The notes beneath the pieces are model-generated. The model was given only the letters and a program-made list of their open reading frames with translations, was not told where the DNA came from and made no database searches. Both the position numbers and the translations under genes were made by a program. Shown here piece by piece: positions 30,953 to 40,891 of a stretch of DNA of 64,000 nt. Every line of letters starts with the position of its first letter. Within the stretch, counting starts at the first letter, position 1. This stretch comes from Idiomarina sp. (GTDB lineage: Bacteria; Pseudomonadota; Gammaproteobacteria; Enterobacterales; Alteromonadaceae): positions 744,001-808,000 of the forward strand of contig JAIUMU010000001.1 in assembly GCA_022565355.1 (NCBI GenBank), given 5' to 3'.

Positions 30953-32239
30953 TTATCTTTCCGCGCTTTCCACGTTGCCCAAATGCATTGGCTGCAAACT
31001 TGTAGATTCATTACGCATGCCAGCCGCGAGAACGTCTTCGTTAACCATATTCTCTGATTTCGCTACTACAAGCGACACGGCCATATCGCCGGTTACATTT
31101 GTTGTTGTGCGCATCATATCAATAATTCTATCAACTGCGGCAATAAAAGCGATGCCCTCTAATGGTAAGCCCACTGCGGAAAGGGTTACCGTTAACATCA
31201 CCATTGCTGATCCCGGAACACCGGCGGTGCCAATAGAAGCAAGTGTAGCGGTAACCATAATAATCGCATACTCGGTAACACCTAAGGGTATCCCGTATAA
31301 ATGCGCGATGAAGATTGCCGCTATAGCAGGATATATCCCGCCACAACCATCCATGTTAATGGTTGCACCAAGTGGTAACGAAAAGCTAGCGTACTCTTTT
31401 TTTACGCCCAATCTCTCGGTGGTTGTTTTCAAGGTAGAAGGCAACGTACCGAAACTACTTGAGGTGGAGTAGGCAATAATCTGGGTAGGGAAAATCGCCC
31501 GAAAGAACTGCCACGGTTTCACTTTGGCACCAAAACGAACCAAGCTGCCGTACACAAAAATAATGTGGATTAAGCACGCCAAGTAAATAGCACCAATGAA
31601 CTTGCCAAGCGGCAGTAACATTTCAATACCATGTGTACCTACTACCCACGCCATTAAGCCGAACACGCCAATTGGCGTTAGCTCTAAAACATAGCGGGTA
31701 ATTTGATACATTACTTCGGCACCGCTTTGAAAGAAGCTTCGCACGGGGGCCGCTTTTTCTTTCAATGCATTAATTGCAATCGCTACAAATACGGCAAAAA
31801 AGATAATCTGCAATACATTACCATCGGCAAGCGCTGCAAATGGATTGGTGGGAATGACCGAGAGAATTACTTGGCTCACGGGTGGAATATCACGTTCCGT
31901 AACCGCTCCTGCGGTTAGCTCCACATTCGGGGTTAAATCAACCAGCGTTCCCACCGTAAGGCCTATCGCACTGGCAATCATTGCCGTAATTAAAAATAGC
32001 CCAACTGTTTTCGCCGCTAGGCGCCCCAAATTGCTTTGGCTTTGCATGCTGGTGATACTACTCACGATGGCAAACAAGATGAGCGGCGCAACCAGCATTT
32101 GAATTGCACGTATGAAAAGTTGCCCGAGTGGCTGCATGGCCACAGCTACATCACTGGCTACAACACCAAGCAGTGCGCCAAGAATAAAGCCACCTAAAAC
32201 TCGTTGCCAGAAAGGAATGTTAAACCACGCCTGAATCAT
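30953..32239 (-). CDS. Dicarboxylate/amino acid:cation symporter (DAACS family)
   Basis: An inner-membrane transporter of the glutamate/aspartate/C4-dicarboxylate (GltP/DctA, SLC1) family, 428 residues from the ATG at 32239 (AAAGG ten bases upstream; the frame extends to 32290). It has about eight membrane helices. Family landmarks are the HP1 serine-rich STSSSFGTLPSTL, TM7 INMDGCGG, HP2 GTAGVPGSAMVML and TM8 DRIIDMMRTTTNVTGD. The aspartate and arginine of the last motif bind substrate in this family. Substrate (glutamate, aspartate or dicarboxylate) and coupling ion are not certain. It sits between the M48 gene and dapB, an insertion into the usual dnaJ-dapB order. Confidence 0.92.
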   Translation of the reverse strand: MIQAWFNIPFWQRVLGGFILGALLGVVASDVAVAMQPLGQLFIRAIQMLVAPLILFAIVSSITSMQSQSNLGRLAAKTVGLFLITAMIASAIGLTVGTLVDLTPNVELTAGAVTERDIPPVSQVILSVIPTNPFAALADGNVLQIIFFAVFVAIAINALKEKAAPVRSFFQSGAEVMYQITRYVLELTPIGVFGLMAWVVGTHGIEMLLPLGKFIGAIYLACLIHIIFVYGSLVRFGAKVKPWQFFRAIFPTQIIAYSTSSSFGTLPSTLKTTTERLGVKKEYASFSLPLGATINMDGCGGIYPAIAAIFIAHLYGIPLGVTEYAIIMVTATLASIGTAGVPGSAMVMLTVTLSAVGLPLEGIAFIAAVDRIIDMMRTTTNVTGDMAVSLVVAKSENMVNEDVLAAGMRNESTSLQPMHLGNVESAER

Positions 32240-32294
32240 TACTATTCTACCTTTTACTCGCCTAGCGCTGTTTTTAGAACGAAACGCCAAGCAT

Positions 32295-32340
32295 AAAAAA
32301 ACCGTTAATGCGCGAAGGGTATCGACATAAACGGTTTTTT
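32295..32340. terminator. Terminator-like hairpin after the M48 gene
   Basis: AAAAAACCGTT (to 32306) pairs with AACGGTTTTTT (32330-32340) around a 23-base loop, with A- and T-runs on both sides. It separates the M48 peptidase from the symporter. Confidence 0.65.
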
Positions 32341-32465
32341 CACAAGAATAGTTCGTTCTTAATTAGAACAACTAGCGCTTAAGGCACACAATCTTTGCGA
32401 GTAGTATAATTTTAGGAGCCTCCACAGCAGATTCGCCCAACCTTATTCAGGCTTGCATTAATCGC

Positions 32466-33299
32466 TTAGCTTTCCGTGTTATCTAGTTTTCTCGGCCGCG
32501 GACAGTTTGGTAAATTACCAGCCGCAACTCGGGCTTCATAATCACGCATGGCAGCAGGAACCCGCGCATTTAGATCACGAATTCGGCTGCTTGGTGATGG
32601 ATGCGTGGAAAGTAACTCCGGTGGTGAACCGCCACTTTCTGCAGCCATGTTTTCCCACAGTTTCGGTGCTTCTTGTGGCTGAAAACCAGCTTTTGCCATT
32701 AACTCTAAGCCAATCGCGTCGGCTTCACTTTCATGAATGCGGCTATAAGGTAACGCAACTGCCACTTGAGAGGTTATCCCTAGGCCCGCCATTATCATTC
32801 CCCGTTGTTGCGGAGAACGATCCGATAAAGCGATATCAGTGCCAATCAACAAACCACTAATCAACAAGTTAGTAGATAATCGCTCACTACTATGATCGGC
32901 CATAACATGGCCAATTTCATGGCCCATTACAGCCGCTAACTGATGTTCATTTTCAGCAACACGCAACATACCGGTGTAAAATCCGATGTAACCACCAGGC
33001 AATGCAAACGCGTTAATCGTATCCGATTCAAATACCACTACTTCCCAGTTGTTATTGGCATATTGCTCCGGCAAAATTTCAATAATTGCGTCTGCAACAC
33101 ATTGCGCATAAGCGTTTAATTCACGATCCGTAGATACTTTCTCTTCTTCTTTGATTTGCGTAAATGCATCCGACCCCATAGAGTTCAGGGCACTACCGGA
33201 AAATAAGTTAAGCTGCGAACGGCCGGTTGGTGAGGTAGTGCAGGCAACCAATACAAACATGGCAACGAAAACAACAGTAAACACACGATATCGATTCAT
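32466..33299 (-). CDS. M48-family metalloprotease lipoprotein
   Basis: 277 residues. A lipoprotein signal ends at C20 (LVAC). The zinc motif is H127-E-I-G-H131 (VMGHEIGHVMADHS), followed by the conserved HESEADAIG segment near residue 190, which carries the third ligand in this family. Related proteins (LoiP/YggG, BepA, Oma1) carry out outer-membrane protein quality control or stress-induced cleavage in the periplasm. The segment INAFALPGGYIGFYTG is typical. It is upstream of the symporter and downstream of dnaJ. I cannot assign it firmly to LoiP. Confidence 0.88.
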   Translation of the reverse strand: MNRYRVFTVVFVAMFVLVACTTSPTGRSQLNLFSGSALNSMGSDAFTQIKEEEKVSTDRELNAYAQCVADAIIEILPEQYANNNWEVVVFESDTINAFALPGGYIGFYTGMLRVAENEHQLAAVMGHEIGHVMADHSSERLSTNLLISGLLIGTDIALSDRSPQQRGMIMAGLGITSQVAVALPYSRIHESEADAIGLELMAKAGFQPQEAPKLWENMAAESGGSPPELLSTHPSPSSRIRDLNARVPAAMRDYEARVAAGNLPNCPRPRKLDNTES

Positions 33300-33420
33300 A
33301 AATACTCCCTTTAGCGAGCCCCAGTAAAATGTTACGGCGCTGTCGCAAATTACCTTAACAATAGCAGTATTTTAGCTGTATTAATTAGATAATGATTAAT
33401 ATAGCAAAGTTCCAAACAAA

Positions 33421-33455
33421 AACCCCTAACAGCAGCACTTAGCGGTTAGGGGCTT
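33421..33455 (-). terminator. Rho-independent terminator after dnaJ
   Basis: CCCCTAAC pairs with GTTAGGGG (33445-33452), and the minus strand continues TTTTTGTTTGG. It closes the grpE-dnaK-dnaJ unit. Confidence 0.8.
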
Positions 33456-33480
33456 TACATTACACTTACAGAAGTAGCAA

Positions 33481-34626
33481 TTAGCTACCGGTTAAATCAT
33501 CAAAGAACTTTTTTACACCATCGAAGAAACCACGCTCTTTCGGCCGATATTTTGCCGCCTCATCGCCGGTTCCCATGGAGTCTTCAAACTCTTTCAATAA
33601 CGCTTTTTGCTTTGCCGAAAGGTTTACTGGTGTTTCGATTACCGCTTTACACACCAAATCGCCTACTGCGCCTGAACGAACTGATTTAACCCCTTTGCCA
33701 CGCATCCGGAACATTCTGCCTGTTTGCGTTTCCGTTGGTATTTTCAATTTCACTCGGCCATCTAACGTAGGCACTTCAACTTCGCCACCTAAAGCGGCTT
33801 GAGTAAAGCTCACCGGTACTTCACAGTACAAGTTATTGCCTTCGCGGCGGAAGATTTTGTGCTCACGAACACGCACTTGCACATATAAATCACCACTTGG
33901 CGCACCATGCTCACCTGCTTCGCCTTCACCCGCTAAACGTACGCGATCGCCGGTATCCACACCCGCTGGAATCTTCACATTCAAGGTGCGTGTTTTCTCT
34001 TTGCGGCCTTGCCCATGACAGCTCTTACACGGATTCTCTACAATAGTGCCACGGCCATTACATTGTGGACAGGTTTGTTGCACAGCAAAGAAACCCTGGC
34101 GCATTTGTACCTGACCAGCGCCATGGCACATATCACACGTTTTTGGTGGGCTATTATCAGCAGAACCAGTGCCATCGCAATCATCACAAGTGCTCAAGCG
34201 GGGAATTTTCAACTCAACTTCTTTGCCGCGTACTGCATCTTCTAAGGTCATCTCTAAATCGTAGCGAAGATCTGAGCCTCGTTGCGCTCTGCGCCCTCCA
34301 CCGCGGCGGCCGCCGCCAAAGATATCACCAAATACATCACCAAAAATGTCAGAGAAATCAGCATTACCGCCAAAGCCTGCGCCTTGGCCACCCCGTGCTT
34401 GATCAAAGGCATCATGGCCATACTGGTCATACACTCGGCGCTTCTCGCTATCGCTAAGAATTTCGTAAGCTTCTTTTACCTCTTTAAACTTCGCTTCGAG
34501 GTTCTTATCACCCTTGGTACGATCTGGGTGAAACTTCATCGCTAGTTTTTTATAGGCTTTTTTAATCTCGCGCTCGTCGGCACCTTTCGATACGCCAAGC
34601 ACTTCATAATAATCGGTTTTTGCCAT
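33481..34626 (-). CDS. dnaJ: Chaperone protein DnaJ
   Basis: Hsp40 co-chaperone that delivers clients to DnaK and stimulates its ATPase. It has 381 residues: J domain (1-70) with the HPD tripeptide in KFHPDRTK, a Gly/Phe-rich linker, and four CxxCxGxG zinc-binding repeats ([32 protein letters not shown]). The C-terminal client-binding domains follow. It follows dnaK by 90 bases containing a hairpin. Confidence 0.98.
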   Translation of the reverse strand: MAKTDYYEVLGVSKGADEREIKKAYKKLAMKFHPDRTKGDKNLEAKFKEVKEAYEILSDSEKRRVYDQYGHDAFDQARGGQGAGFGGNADFSDIFGDVFGDIFGGGRRGGGRRAQRGSDLRYDLEMTLEDAVRGKEVELKIPRLSTCDDCDGTGSADNSPPKTCDMCHGAGQVQMRQGFFAVQQTCPQCNGRGTIVENPCKSCHGQGRKEKTRTLNVKIPAGVDTGDRVRLAGEGEAGEHGAPSGDLYVQVRVREHKIFRREGNNLYCEVPVSFTQAALGGEVEVPTLDGRVKLKIPTETQTGRMFRMRGKGVKSVRSGAVGDLVCKAVIETPVNLSAKQKALLKEFEDSMGTGDEAAKYRPKERGFFDGVKKFFDDLTGS

Positions 34627-34661
34627 AATTTTGTGTTCTCTGTCAGTCTGTTAGACACACA

Positions 34662-34690
34662 CACGGGCGTTCCCTAAGGTAACGCCCGTG
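34662..34690 (-). other. Intergenic hairpin between dnaK and dnaJ
   Basis: A ten-base-pair perfect stem (CACGGGCGTT with AACGCCCGTG) and nine-base loop, but without a T-tract on the minus strand (GTGTGTGTG follows). It is more likely an RNA-stability or processing element that lowers dnaJ relative to dnaK than a terminator. Confidence 0.55.
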
Positions 34691-34716
34691 CTAAGAAAGT
34701 TATGCAACAAAGCAAC

Positions 34717-36636
34717 TTACTTTTTGTCTTCGTCTTTAACTTCTTCAAACTCAGCGTCAACCACATCATCAGCTGCGTCACTAGCAGCATTGCTAGCACC
34801 ATCAGCCTGTTGTTGCTGGGCTTGTTGCTGAGCGATTTCCATCAACTTAGCTGAAGCTTCCATAAGCGCTTGTGATTTTGCTTCCATCGCTTCTTTATCA
34901 CTTGCTTTCATCGCTTCTTCAAGCTCGTTGCTCGCCTTTTCGATAGCTTCCTTATCTTCTGCTGGTAAGGCATCGCCGGCTTCTTCAACTTGCTTTTTGG
35001 TAGCGTGAATTAGTGCGTCAGCTTGGTTGCGCGCCTGCACCATTTCTTCGAATTTTTTATCTTCTTCAGCATGAGCTTCTGCATCACGCACCATTTTTTC
35101 CACTTCGTCATCAGTTAAACCTGAAGACGCTTTAATGGTGATCTTCTGCTCTTTACCGGTATCTTTATCTTTCGCAGACACATGCAAAATACCATCGGCA
35201 TCCACATCAAAGGTTACTTCGATTTGTGGCTGACCACGCATTGCTGCACGGATACCTTCAAGATTGAATTGGCCCAGCGATTTGTTATCTGCTGCGCGCT
35301 TACGCTCACCTTGGATAACATGAATCGTTACCGCTGATTGGTTATCTTCGGCTGTAGAGAAGGTTTGCGATTTCTTAGTAGGAATCGTCGTGTTCTTCTC
35401 AATCAACGGTGTCATTACGCCACCCATGGTTTCAATACCAAGCGATAATGGGCTCACATCAAGCAGCAACACATCTTTCACATCGCCTTGTAATACACCC
35501 GCCTGCACTGCCGCACCTACTGCTACAGCTTCATCAGGGTTTACATCTTTACGCGCTTCTTTACCGAAGAAATCAGCTACTAATTCTTGTACTTTTGGCA
35601 TCCGCGTTTGGCCACCAACAAGAATGATATCGTTGATATCACCAACTTTTAGGCCGGCATCAGCTAATGCTTGTTTTACTGGTTCAAGCGTTTTACGAAC
35701 CATATCTTCTACTAATGATTCAAGCTTCGAACGCGTTAGCTTAATCGCCATATGCTTCGGACCTGAGCCATCAGCAGTGATATATGGCAAGTTCACTTCC
35801 GTTTGCTGCGCTGAAGAAAGCTCAATTTTGGCTTTCTCACCGGCTTCTTTCAAACGTTGCATTGCCAATGGATCTTTGCGTAAATCAATTCCTTGATCTT
35901 TCTGGAACTGCTCTACTAAGTAGTTGATTACACGGTTATCAAAATCTTCACCACCGAGGTGAGTATCACCGTTAGTAGCGAGTACTTCGAAGGTGTGCTC
36001 GCCATCAACTTCGTCGATTTCAATAATTGAAATATCGAAGGTACCGCCACCTAAATCGTAAACTGCTACGGTACGCTCACCGCTTTTCTTGTCCATACCG
36101 TAGGCTAAAGCTGCTGCGGTTGGCTCGTTAATAATACGCTTCACTTCTAAACCAGCGATGCGGCCTGCATCTTTGGTTGCTTGGCGCTGTGCATCATTAA
36201 AGTATGCAGGTACAGTGATTACTGCCTCAGTTACTTTTTCGCCTAAGTAATCTTCTGCAGTTTTTTTCATTTTCTTCAGTACTTCGGCAGAAATCTGTGG
36301 CGGCGCTTTCTTCTCGCCCTTCACTTCTACCCAAGCATCACCATTATCGGCCTTGGCAATACCGAATGGCATAATACCAATGTCACGCTGCACTTCTTCA
36401 TCTTCGAAGCGGCGGCCGATTAAGCGCTTAATTGCATATAGAGTGTTTTGTGGGTTGGTTACCGCCTGGCGTTTCGCTGGCGCACCTACCAATACTTCGC
36501 CATCATCAGCGTAAGCAACAACAGAAGGTGTTGTGCGATCGCCTTCAGCGTTTTCGATAACACGTGCTTTGTCGCCATCCATGATAGCTACACAAGAATT
36601 TGTTGTTCCTAAATCGATACCAATGATTCTACCCAT
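34717..36636 (-). CDS. dnaK: Chaperone protein DnaK (Hsp70)
   Basis: ATP-dependent chaperone, 639 residues from the ATG at 36636 (GGAG six bases upstream; E. coli 638). The nucleotide-binding domain starts [13 protein letters not shown] and contains [17 protein letters not shown] and [13 protein letters not shown]. The substrate-binding domain and helical lid end with the acidic EEVKDEDKK tail. A sigma-32-like promoter lies directly upstream, in addition to one before grpE. Confidence 0.98.
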   Translation of the reverse strand: MGRIIGIDLGTTNSCVAIMDGDKARVIENAEGDRTTPSVVAYADDGEVLVGAPAKRQAVTNPQNTLYAIKRLIGRRFEDEEVQRDIGIMPFGIAKADNGDAWVEVKGEKKAPPQISAEVLKKMKKTAEDYLGEKVTEAVITVPAYFNDAQRQATKDAGRIAGLEVKRIINEPTAAALAYGMDKKSGERTVAVYDLGGGTFDISIIEIDEVDGEHTFEVLATNGDTHLGGEDFDNRVINYLVEQFQKDQGIDLRKDPLAMQRLKEAGEKAKIELSSAQQTEVNLPYITADGSGPKHMAIKLTRSKLESLVEDMVRKTLEPVKQALADAGLKVGDINDIILVGGQTRMPKVQELVADFFGKEARKDVNPDEAVAVGAAVQAGVLQGDVKDVLLLDVSPLSLGIETMGGVMTPLIEKNTTIPTKKSQTFSTAEDNQSAVTIHVIQGERKRAADNKSLGQFNLEGIRAAMRGQPQIEVTFDVDADGILHVSAKDKDTGKEQKITIKASSGLTDDEVEKMVRDAEAHAEEDKKFEEMVQARNQADALIHATKKQVEEAGDALPAEDKEAIEKASNELEEAMKASDKEAMEAKSQALMEASAKLMEIAQQQAQQQQADGASNAASDAADDVVDAEFEEVKDEDKK

Positions 36637-36677
36637 GATTTTCTCCAAACGTTCAATCTGTTTCCAGGATGTCTATG

Positions 36678-36706
36678 AAATGGGGACGCCCCGATAAAAT
36701 TTCAAT
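36678..36706 (-). promoter_or_regulatory. Candidate sigma-32 promoter of dnaK
   Basis: ATTGAAA (36700-36706), a 14-base spacer and CCCCATTT (36678-36685) on the minus strand, about 40 bases before the dnaK start. The -10 matches the sigma-32 consensus CCCCATNT fully and the -35 in six of seven positions. Confidence 0.7.
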
Positions 36707-36743
36707 ACTTTCTACAAGGTTATTAACGATTTTTTATTCGCAC

Positions 36744-37349
36744 TTAACTTGCTGCACGCGAAACCATTACCATTGCCGGGCGCAATAAGCGGCCGTTTAA
36801 CAAGTAGCCTTTCTGCATTACGTAAAGCACTGTGTTCGCAGGCACATCAGCACTTTCTTGCATTCCCATCGCTTCATGCAGCTGCGGGTTAAAGGGTTGC
36901 CCTTCTGGATTTACCGCTTCCATACCAAATTTTTCAATGGTGCTGAGAAATCCTTTGTGGGTCATCTCGATACCTTCGGCAATGCTATTTTGAGCCGCAT
37001 CGGAAGCATCTATGGTTTGCAAGGCTCGCTCTAAGTTATCAATTACCGCAAGCAATTCGCCGGCAAACTTTTCCAAGGCGAAATTGCGCGCTTTCTCCAC
37101 ATCTAGCGCTGCTCTACGGCGCACATTTTCGGCTTCCGCCGCTATCCGTAAGCCTTTATCACGCTCAGCTTGGAGCTCGTTGGCTAAAGCGGTAACTTGG
37201 CGCTGCAGCTCTTCCGCATCAAGTTGTGTTGGCTCATCAGCATCTGCATTTGTCGTTACTTCATCAGCAGCATCAACAATCTGCTCTTCTGCTGATTCCA
37301 CGTTAACATCAGGCTTTTTCTGCTGTTCCGATTGGCTTTTATCGCTCAT
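36744..37349 (-). CDS. grpE: Nucleotide exchange factor GrpE
   Basis: GrpE releases ADP from DnaK. I use the ATG at 37349 (GGAG six bases ahead), giving 201 residues; an ATG four codons upstream overlaps the binding site. An acidic N-terminus (1-45) leads into the long coiled-coil helix (ELQAERDKGLRIAAEAENVRRR), and the C-terminal beta domain contains NPQLHEAMGM and LRPAMVMVS. It is divergent from nadK and upstream of dnaK-dnaJ. Confidence 0.96.
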   Translation of the reverse strand: MSDKSQSEQQKKPDVNVESAEEQIVDAADEVTTNADADEPTQLDAEELQRQVTALANELQAERDKGLRIAAEAENVRRRAALDVEKARNFALEKFAGELLAVIDNLERALQTIDASDAAQNSIAEGIEMTHKGFLSTIEKFGMEAVNPEGQPFNPQLHEAMGMQESADVPANTVLYVMQKGYLLNGRLLRPAMVMVSRAAS

Positions 37350-37456
37350 GCCTTGCTCCATCTTCGTTCTCTATTTCGTTTAACGGCAAACCAAAGTATT
37401 GCTAGCTCAATAAAATAAGCTGCTCAACCATCGGCTCTCGCCTTGCTTGCATGTGT

Positions 37457-37484
37457 ATATTGGGGCTGGCCAAATAAATTCAAG
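37457..37484 (-). promoter_or_regulatory. Candidate sigma-32 promoter of grpE
   Basis: CTTGAAT (37478-37484), a 12-base spacer and CCCCAATAT (37457-37465) on the minus strand, about 108 bases before the grpE start. It resembles the heat-shock consensus except for a slightly short spacer and one extra A in the -10. Confidence 0.6.
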
Positions 37485-37565
37485 GATAAATTTTCAAATC
37501 GCTAGTTATTGATCTCGATAGCTAAAGCCCGTAGCTTATGCTGTATTCATTTTGCGGAGATATTT

Positions 37566-38462
37566 ATGCCTCAATCGGTGCAACAACAACCCGCTTTTCA
37601 AGTGATTGGCTTACTCTGTAAGAACAATTCCGAAACAGCTCAAGAAACTCTCCAGCACCTAGCCGAAGCACTTGTGCAAGCTGGGAAGCAGGTTTTTGTT
37701 GATGGTAAAGCCCCGGCTGTGCCCTTACCCGAACAAGTAAAGCGTATTTCTCTCGCAGAAATCGGCGAACAAGCAGAACTTGCGATTGTTATCGGTGGTG
37801 ATGGCAAAATGCTTGGTGCGGCGCGTAGATTAAGCCTTTACAACATCGCCGTGATTGGCGTGAATAGAGGTAATCTAGGGTTTCTCACTGATTTATCACC
37901 GGAGAATGTAATTACCCAATTAATGCCAGTGCTCCAGGGTAAATACCGCACCGAACAGCGTTTTCTTTTAGATGCACGAATTGAAAGTAATGGTGAAATC
38001 ATTCACCGCAGTAACGCCATGAACGAGGTAATTCTGCATTCTGATCAAGTGGCACATATGCTGGAGTTTGAGGTTGATGTAGACGAACAGTTTGTATTCA
38101 GCCAACGTTCTGATGGCTTAATTATTGCTACCCCCACAGGTTCCACCGCGTACTCTCTATCCGCAGGTGGCCCTATTTTAACGCCAGGCTTAAATGCTAT
38201 CACTCTGGTTCCGATGTTCCCTCATACGCTCAGCAGCCGACCTATTGTAGTAGACGGCAACAGTGCTATTCGTGTGCGAGTAGCCCCAGACGACCAACCG
38301 CTGCATATAAGCTGTGATGGCCACTTGAAGTTACCGGTTCCGGAAGGTGCAGAAATTATTATCACTCGCCAAAGCAAGCCATTGCGCTTGGTACATCCGC
38401 TGGATTACAACTATTACCATGTGCTCCGCAACAAGCTGAGTTGGGGCAGCCGCTTGTTCTAA
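37566..38462 (+). CDS. nadK: NAD kinase
   Basis: Phosphorylates NAD to NADP. The ATG at 37566, preceded by GCGGAG, gives 298 residues (E. coli 292); the frame extends to 37509 without a binding site. The catalytic [25 protein letters not shown] and [15 protein letters not shown] motifs are present. It lies divergently from grpE and just before recN, the same arrangement as in E. coli. Confidence 0.97.
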   Translation: MPQSVQQQPAFQVIGLLCKNNSETAQETLQHLAEALVQAGKQVFVDGKAPAVPLPEQVKRISLAEIGEQAELAIVIGGDGKMLGAARRLSLYNIAVIGVNRGNLGFLTDLSPENVITQLMPVLQGKYRTEQRFLLDARIESNGEIIHRSNAMNEVILHSDQVAHMLEFEVDVDEQFVFSQRSDGLIIATPTGSTAYSLSAGGPILTPGLNAITLVPMFPHTLSSRPIVVDGNSAIRVRVAPDDQPLHISCDGHLKLPVPEGAEIIITRQSKPLRLVHPLDYNYYHVLRNKLSWGSRLF

Positions 38463-38483
38463 AAAAATATTTCTTCGCTCCGC

Positions 38484-38511
38484 TTGCACTACTGGATAAC
38501 TACTGTATATT
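38484..38511 (+). promoter_or_regulatory. recN promoter
   Basis: TTGCAC (38484-38489), a 16-base spacer and TATATT (38506-38511) on the plus strand. It is overlapped at its start point by a LexA box. Confidence 0.6.
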
Positions 38512-38531
38512 TACTGTATATAAGAACAGTA
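38512..38531 (+). promoter_or_regulatory. LexA (SOS) box of recN
   Basis: TACTGT-N8-ACAGTA, a perfect match to the gammaproteobacterial LexA consensus ends (CTGT-N8-ACAG), with an additional CTGTAT half-site just upstream. It covers the expected transcription start 32 bases before the gene. recN is a strong SOS gene in E. coli. Confidence 0.88.
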
Positions 38532-38562
38532 CTTTTATTCTTTTTTGCTTGCGGAGGCAACT

Positions 38563-40245
38563 ATGCTGACACAACTTCACATTCGCCACTTTGCTATCGT
38601 TGATGAACTCAGTATCGATTTTCAAAACGGCATGACCGCGATCACCGGTGAAACAGGTGCGGGTAAATCCATAGCGCTGGATGCCTTAAGCTTATGTCTA
38701 GGAGCGCGCGCTGAAAGCTCTATGGTTCGGCCCGGTAGTGAGCGGGCTGAAGTTACCGCAAGCTTCAATGTGCATCAGCTACCGGCTGTACTGCAATGGT
38801 TAAGCGAGCACGATATGCTCGATGAGCACTGTGAGCCGAATGAAGATAACTGCATTATTCGCCGTACCTTAACTGCTGAAGGGCGTTCTAAAGGGTTTAT
38901 TAACGGTGCTCCCGTGCCAGTTACCTTAATGCGCGAGCTCGGCACGATGTTGGTAAGTTTGCATGGCCAACATGATCATCACCTGCTGATGAAAGCAGAT
39001 TACCAAATTAGTTTGCTAGATCAATTTGCACACCATCCTGAACTTCTGCAAAAAACCCAGCAACAACATAAGCAGTGGCGAGCACTTATTCGTGAACAGC
39101 GTGAGCTGGCAACATTACAAGAAGCACAAGAATCCAAGCGGCAACTATTACAATATCAAGTAACAGAATTAAACGAATTCAATGTTTCGGCAGATGAGTT
39201 TAATCAACTTGAGGCCGATCACAAACGCTTAGCCAACGCATCGGGGCTGCTCGATGATGCACAGTTTAGCTTAAACTCCTTGTATGATGGCGAACATAAC
39301 AATGCTTATACACTGCTGCAATCGGTGATAGAACGGCTGCATGAAAGCATGGAAATTGATGCGCAACTGAAGCCTATTGTAGGTATGTTGCAAGATGCAG
39401 CGGTGCAAATAGAAGAAGCTGCGCGTGAGCTGCGCCACTATCAAGACGGCATTGATCTTGATCCGGAATTACTCGCGGAAACAGAAGCACGCATGAGCCA
39501 GGCCATGCATCTTGCGAAGAAGCATCAAGTTGCACCACAAGAATTGCCGCGGTTACGCGATGAATTAAATGCAGATTTAGCTGGCATTACTGAATCAGGC
39601 GATCGTTTAGAGAAGTTAGCCCCAGAAATTACAGCTGCGCATAATACGTTTTTAGCGTTAGCGGAAAAGTTAAGTGCGAGCAGAGCAAAGGCCGCAAATA
39701 AATTAGCTACACAGGTGGCCACAACGATGCATAAATTGAATATGCCAGAGGGTGAGTTTTCTGTAGTAGTAGATAACAATCCAAGTGAGCATGCTTCAGC
39801 ACGGGGCATCGATGAAGTGAAATTCTTAGTTTCAGCAAATGCCGGGCAACCGCTACAACCAATTAATAAAGTTGCATCTGGAGGCGAGCTCTCGCGTATT
39901 AGTTTAGCTATTCAGGTGCTTACTGCTGGGCAAGATAATTTACCTACTATGATATTTGATGAAGTTGATGTGGGGGTTAGTGGCCCTACTGCTACTACGG
40001 TTGGTAAGTTACTGCGCCAGCTAGGGGCAAACAATCAAGTGCTGTGCGTAACCCATTTACCGCAAGTAGCTGCACGAGCACACCAACAAATGTTCGTGAG
40101 TAAACATACTGAAGCCGGTAAAACCATTACTTCAATGCAAGCCCTTTCTAATCAACATCGGATTGAAGAATTGGCCCGATTACTTGGCGGCGATACGATT
40201 ACACAGCATACTTTGGCAAATGCGAAAGAATTATTAGCAGGGTAA
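38563..40245 (+). CDS. recN: DNA repair protein RecN
   Basis: An SMC-like ATPase for double-strand-break repair. The ATG at 38563 with GGAGG gives 560 residues (E. coli 553). Walker A GETGAGKSIALDAL is near the N-terminus. A central coiled-coil region (about 150-370) follows, then the ABC signature VASGGELSRISLAIQV, Walker B MIFDEVDVGVSG and the H-loop VTHLPQVAA. It is controlled by a LexA box. Confidence 0.97.
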   Translation: MLTQLHIRHFAIVDELSIDFQNGMTAITGETGAGKSIALDALSLCLGARAESSMVRPGSERAEVTASFNVHQLPAVLQWLSEHDMLDEHCEPNEDNCIIRRTLTAEGRSKGFINGAPVPVTLMRELGTMLVSLHGQHDHHLLMKADYQISLLDQFAHHPELLQKTQQQHKQWRALIREQRELATLQEAQESKRQLLQYQVTELNEFNVSADEFNQLEADHKRLANASGLLDDAQFSLNSLYDGEHNNAYTLLQSVIERLHESMEIDAQLKPIVGMLQDAAVQIEEAARELRHYQDGIDLDPELLAETEARMSQAMHLAKKHQVAPQELPRLRDELNADLAGITESGDRLEKLAPEITAAHNTFLALAEKLSASRAKAANKLATQVATTMHKLNMPEGEFSVVVDNNPSEHASARGIDEVKFLVSANAGQPLQPINKVASGGELSRISLAIQVLTAGQDNLPTMIFDEVDVGVSGPTATTVGKLLRQLGANNQVLCVTHLPQVAARAHQQMFVSKHTEAGKTITSMQALSNQHRIEELARLLGGDTITQHTLANAKELLAG

Positions 40246-40419
40246 TTTTTCGCTCAAACACCTAGTAATTATGATGATTGATGAGAATTCGCCATGCTAA
40301 GGGAACTATTATCGCGCCAAGCAGACGAATAAAAACCGCGAGTGGGTGGCATCTAGGTCTTGTTTTACGCTAAGATTCACCCCTGACACATCATCTGAAA
40401 CAGGTTATTCAGGTTATAT

Positions 40420-40767
40420 ATGAGAATTTTATTGGCAATCGCCCTTTCTGCTTCAATTGCAAGCTGTGCTGTAATCGATCCGCTAGTGTATAAAATAGAT
40501 ATTCCACAAGGAAATTATCTAGAGCAACGTGATGTAGATAAACTGCGGGTAGGAATGACCCGAGAACAGGTTCGTTTCGTATTAGGCTCACCCGTGGCGG
40601 AAAATGTATTTCGTGATGAAGAATGGAATTACATTTTCAGATTAAAGCCAGGCCGTGGTGATGTAATCACGCGTGAGCTTACAGTTCGTTTTGAAGGTGA
40701 TCATCTCGCTTCTATAGACGGTGACTTCAAGCCTCACGAAGATTTCAACACACCAATAGACTCATAA
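40420..40767 (+). CDS. bamE: Outer-membrane assembly lipoprotein BamE
   Basis: Component of the BAM complex that inserts beta-barrel proteins. It has 115 residues. The lipoprotein signal ends at C16 (SIASC). The family core is QGNYLEQRDVDKLRVGMTREQV followed by VLGSPV and WNYIFRLKPG. It lies just after recN as smpA/bamE does in E. coli. A promoter was not clear in the 174-base gap upstream. Confidence 0.95.
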   Translation: MRILLAIALSASIASCAVIDPLVYKIDIPQGNYLEQRDVDKLRVGMTREQVRFVLGSPVAENVFRDEEWNYIFRLKPGRGDVITRELTVRFEGDHLASIDGDFKPHEDFNTPIDS

Positions 40768-40772
40768 TGTTC

Positions 40773-40788
40773 TGCGGCTTTCGCCGCA
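40773..40788. other. Short hairpin after bamE
   Basis: TGCGGC-TTTC-GCCGCA is a six-base-pair stem six bases after the bamE stop, without a T-tract. It may stabilise the bamE mRNA end; weak evidence for termination. Confidence 0.35.
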
Positions 40789-40891
40789 CAACCGATAGCG
40801 CTTGCCCGGTGCTTTGCTGTTGTATTTTTTGCTGAGCTTCCAATCAAAGCGCATTGTCAAAAGCGCAGCAGAAAAAAGAGCACAATGGCTA

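Noticed and set aside
40302-40330. GGAACT-like sigma-E promoter before bamE
   Set aside because: The -35-like GGAACTA is present, and bamE is sigma-E controlled in E. coli, but no TCTGA/TCAAA -10 occurs at the right distance.
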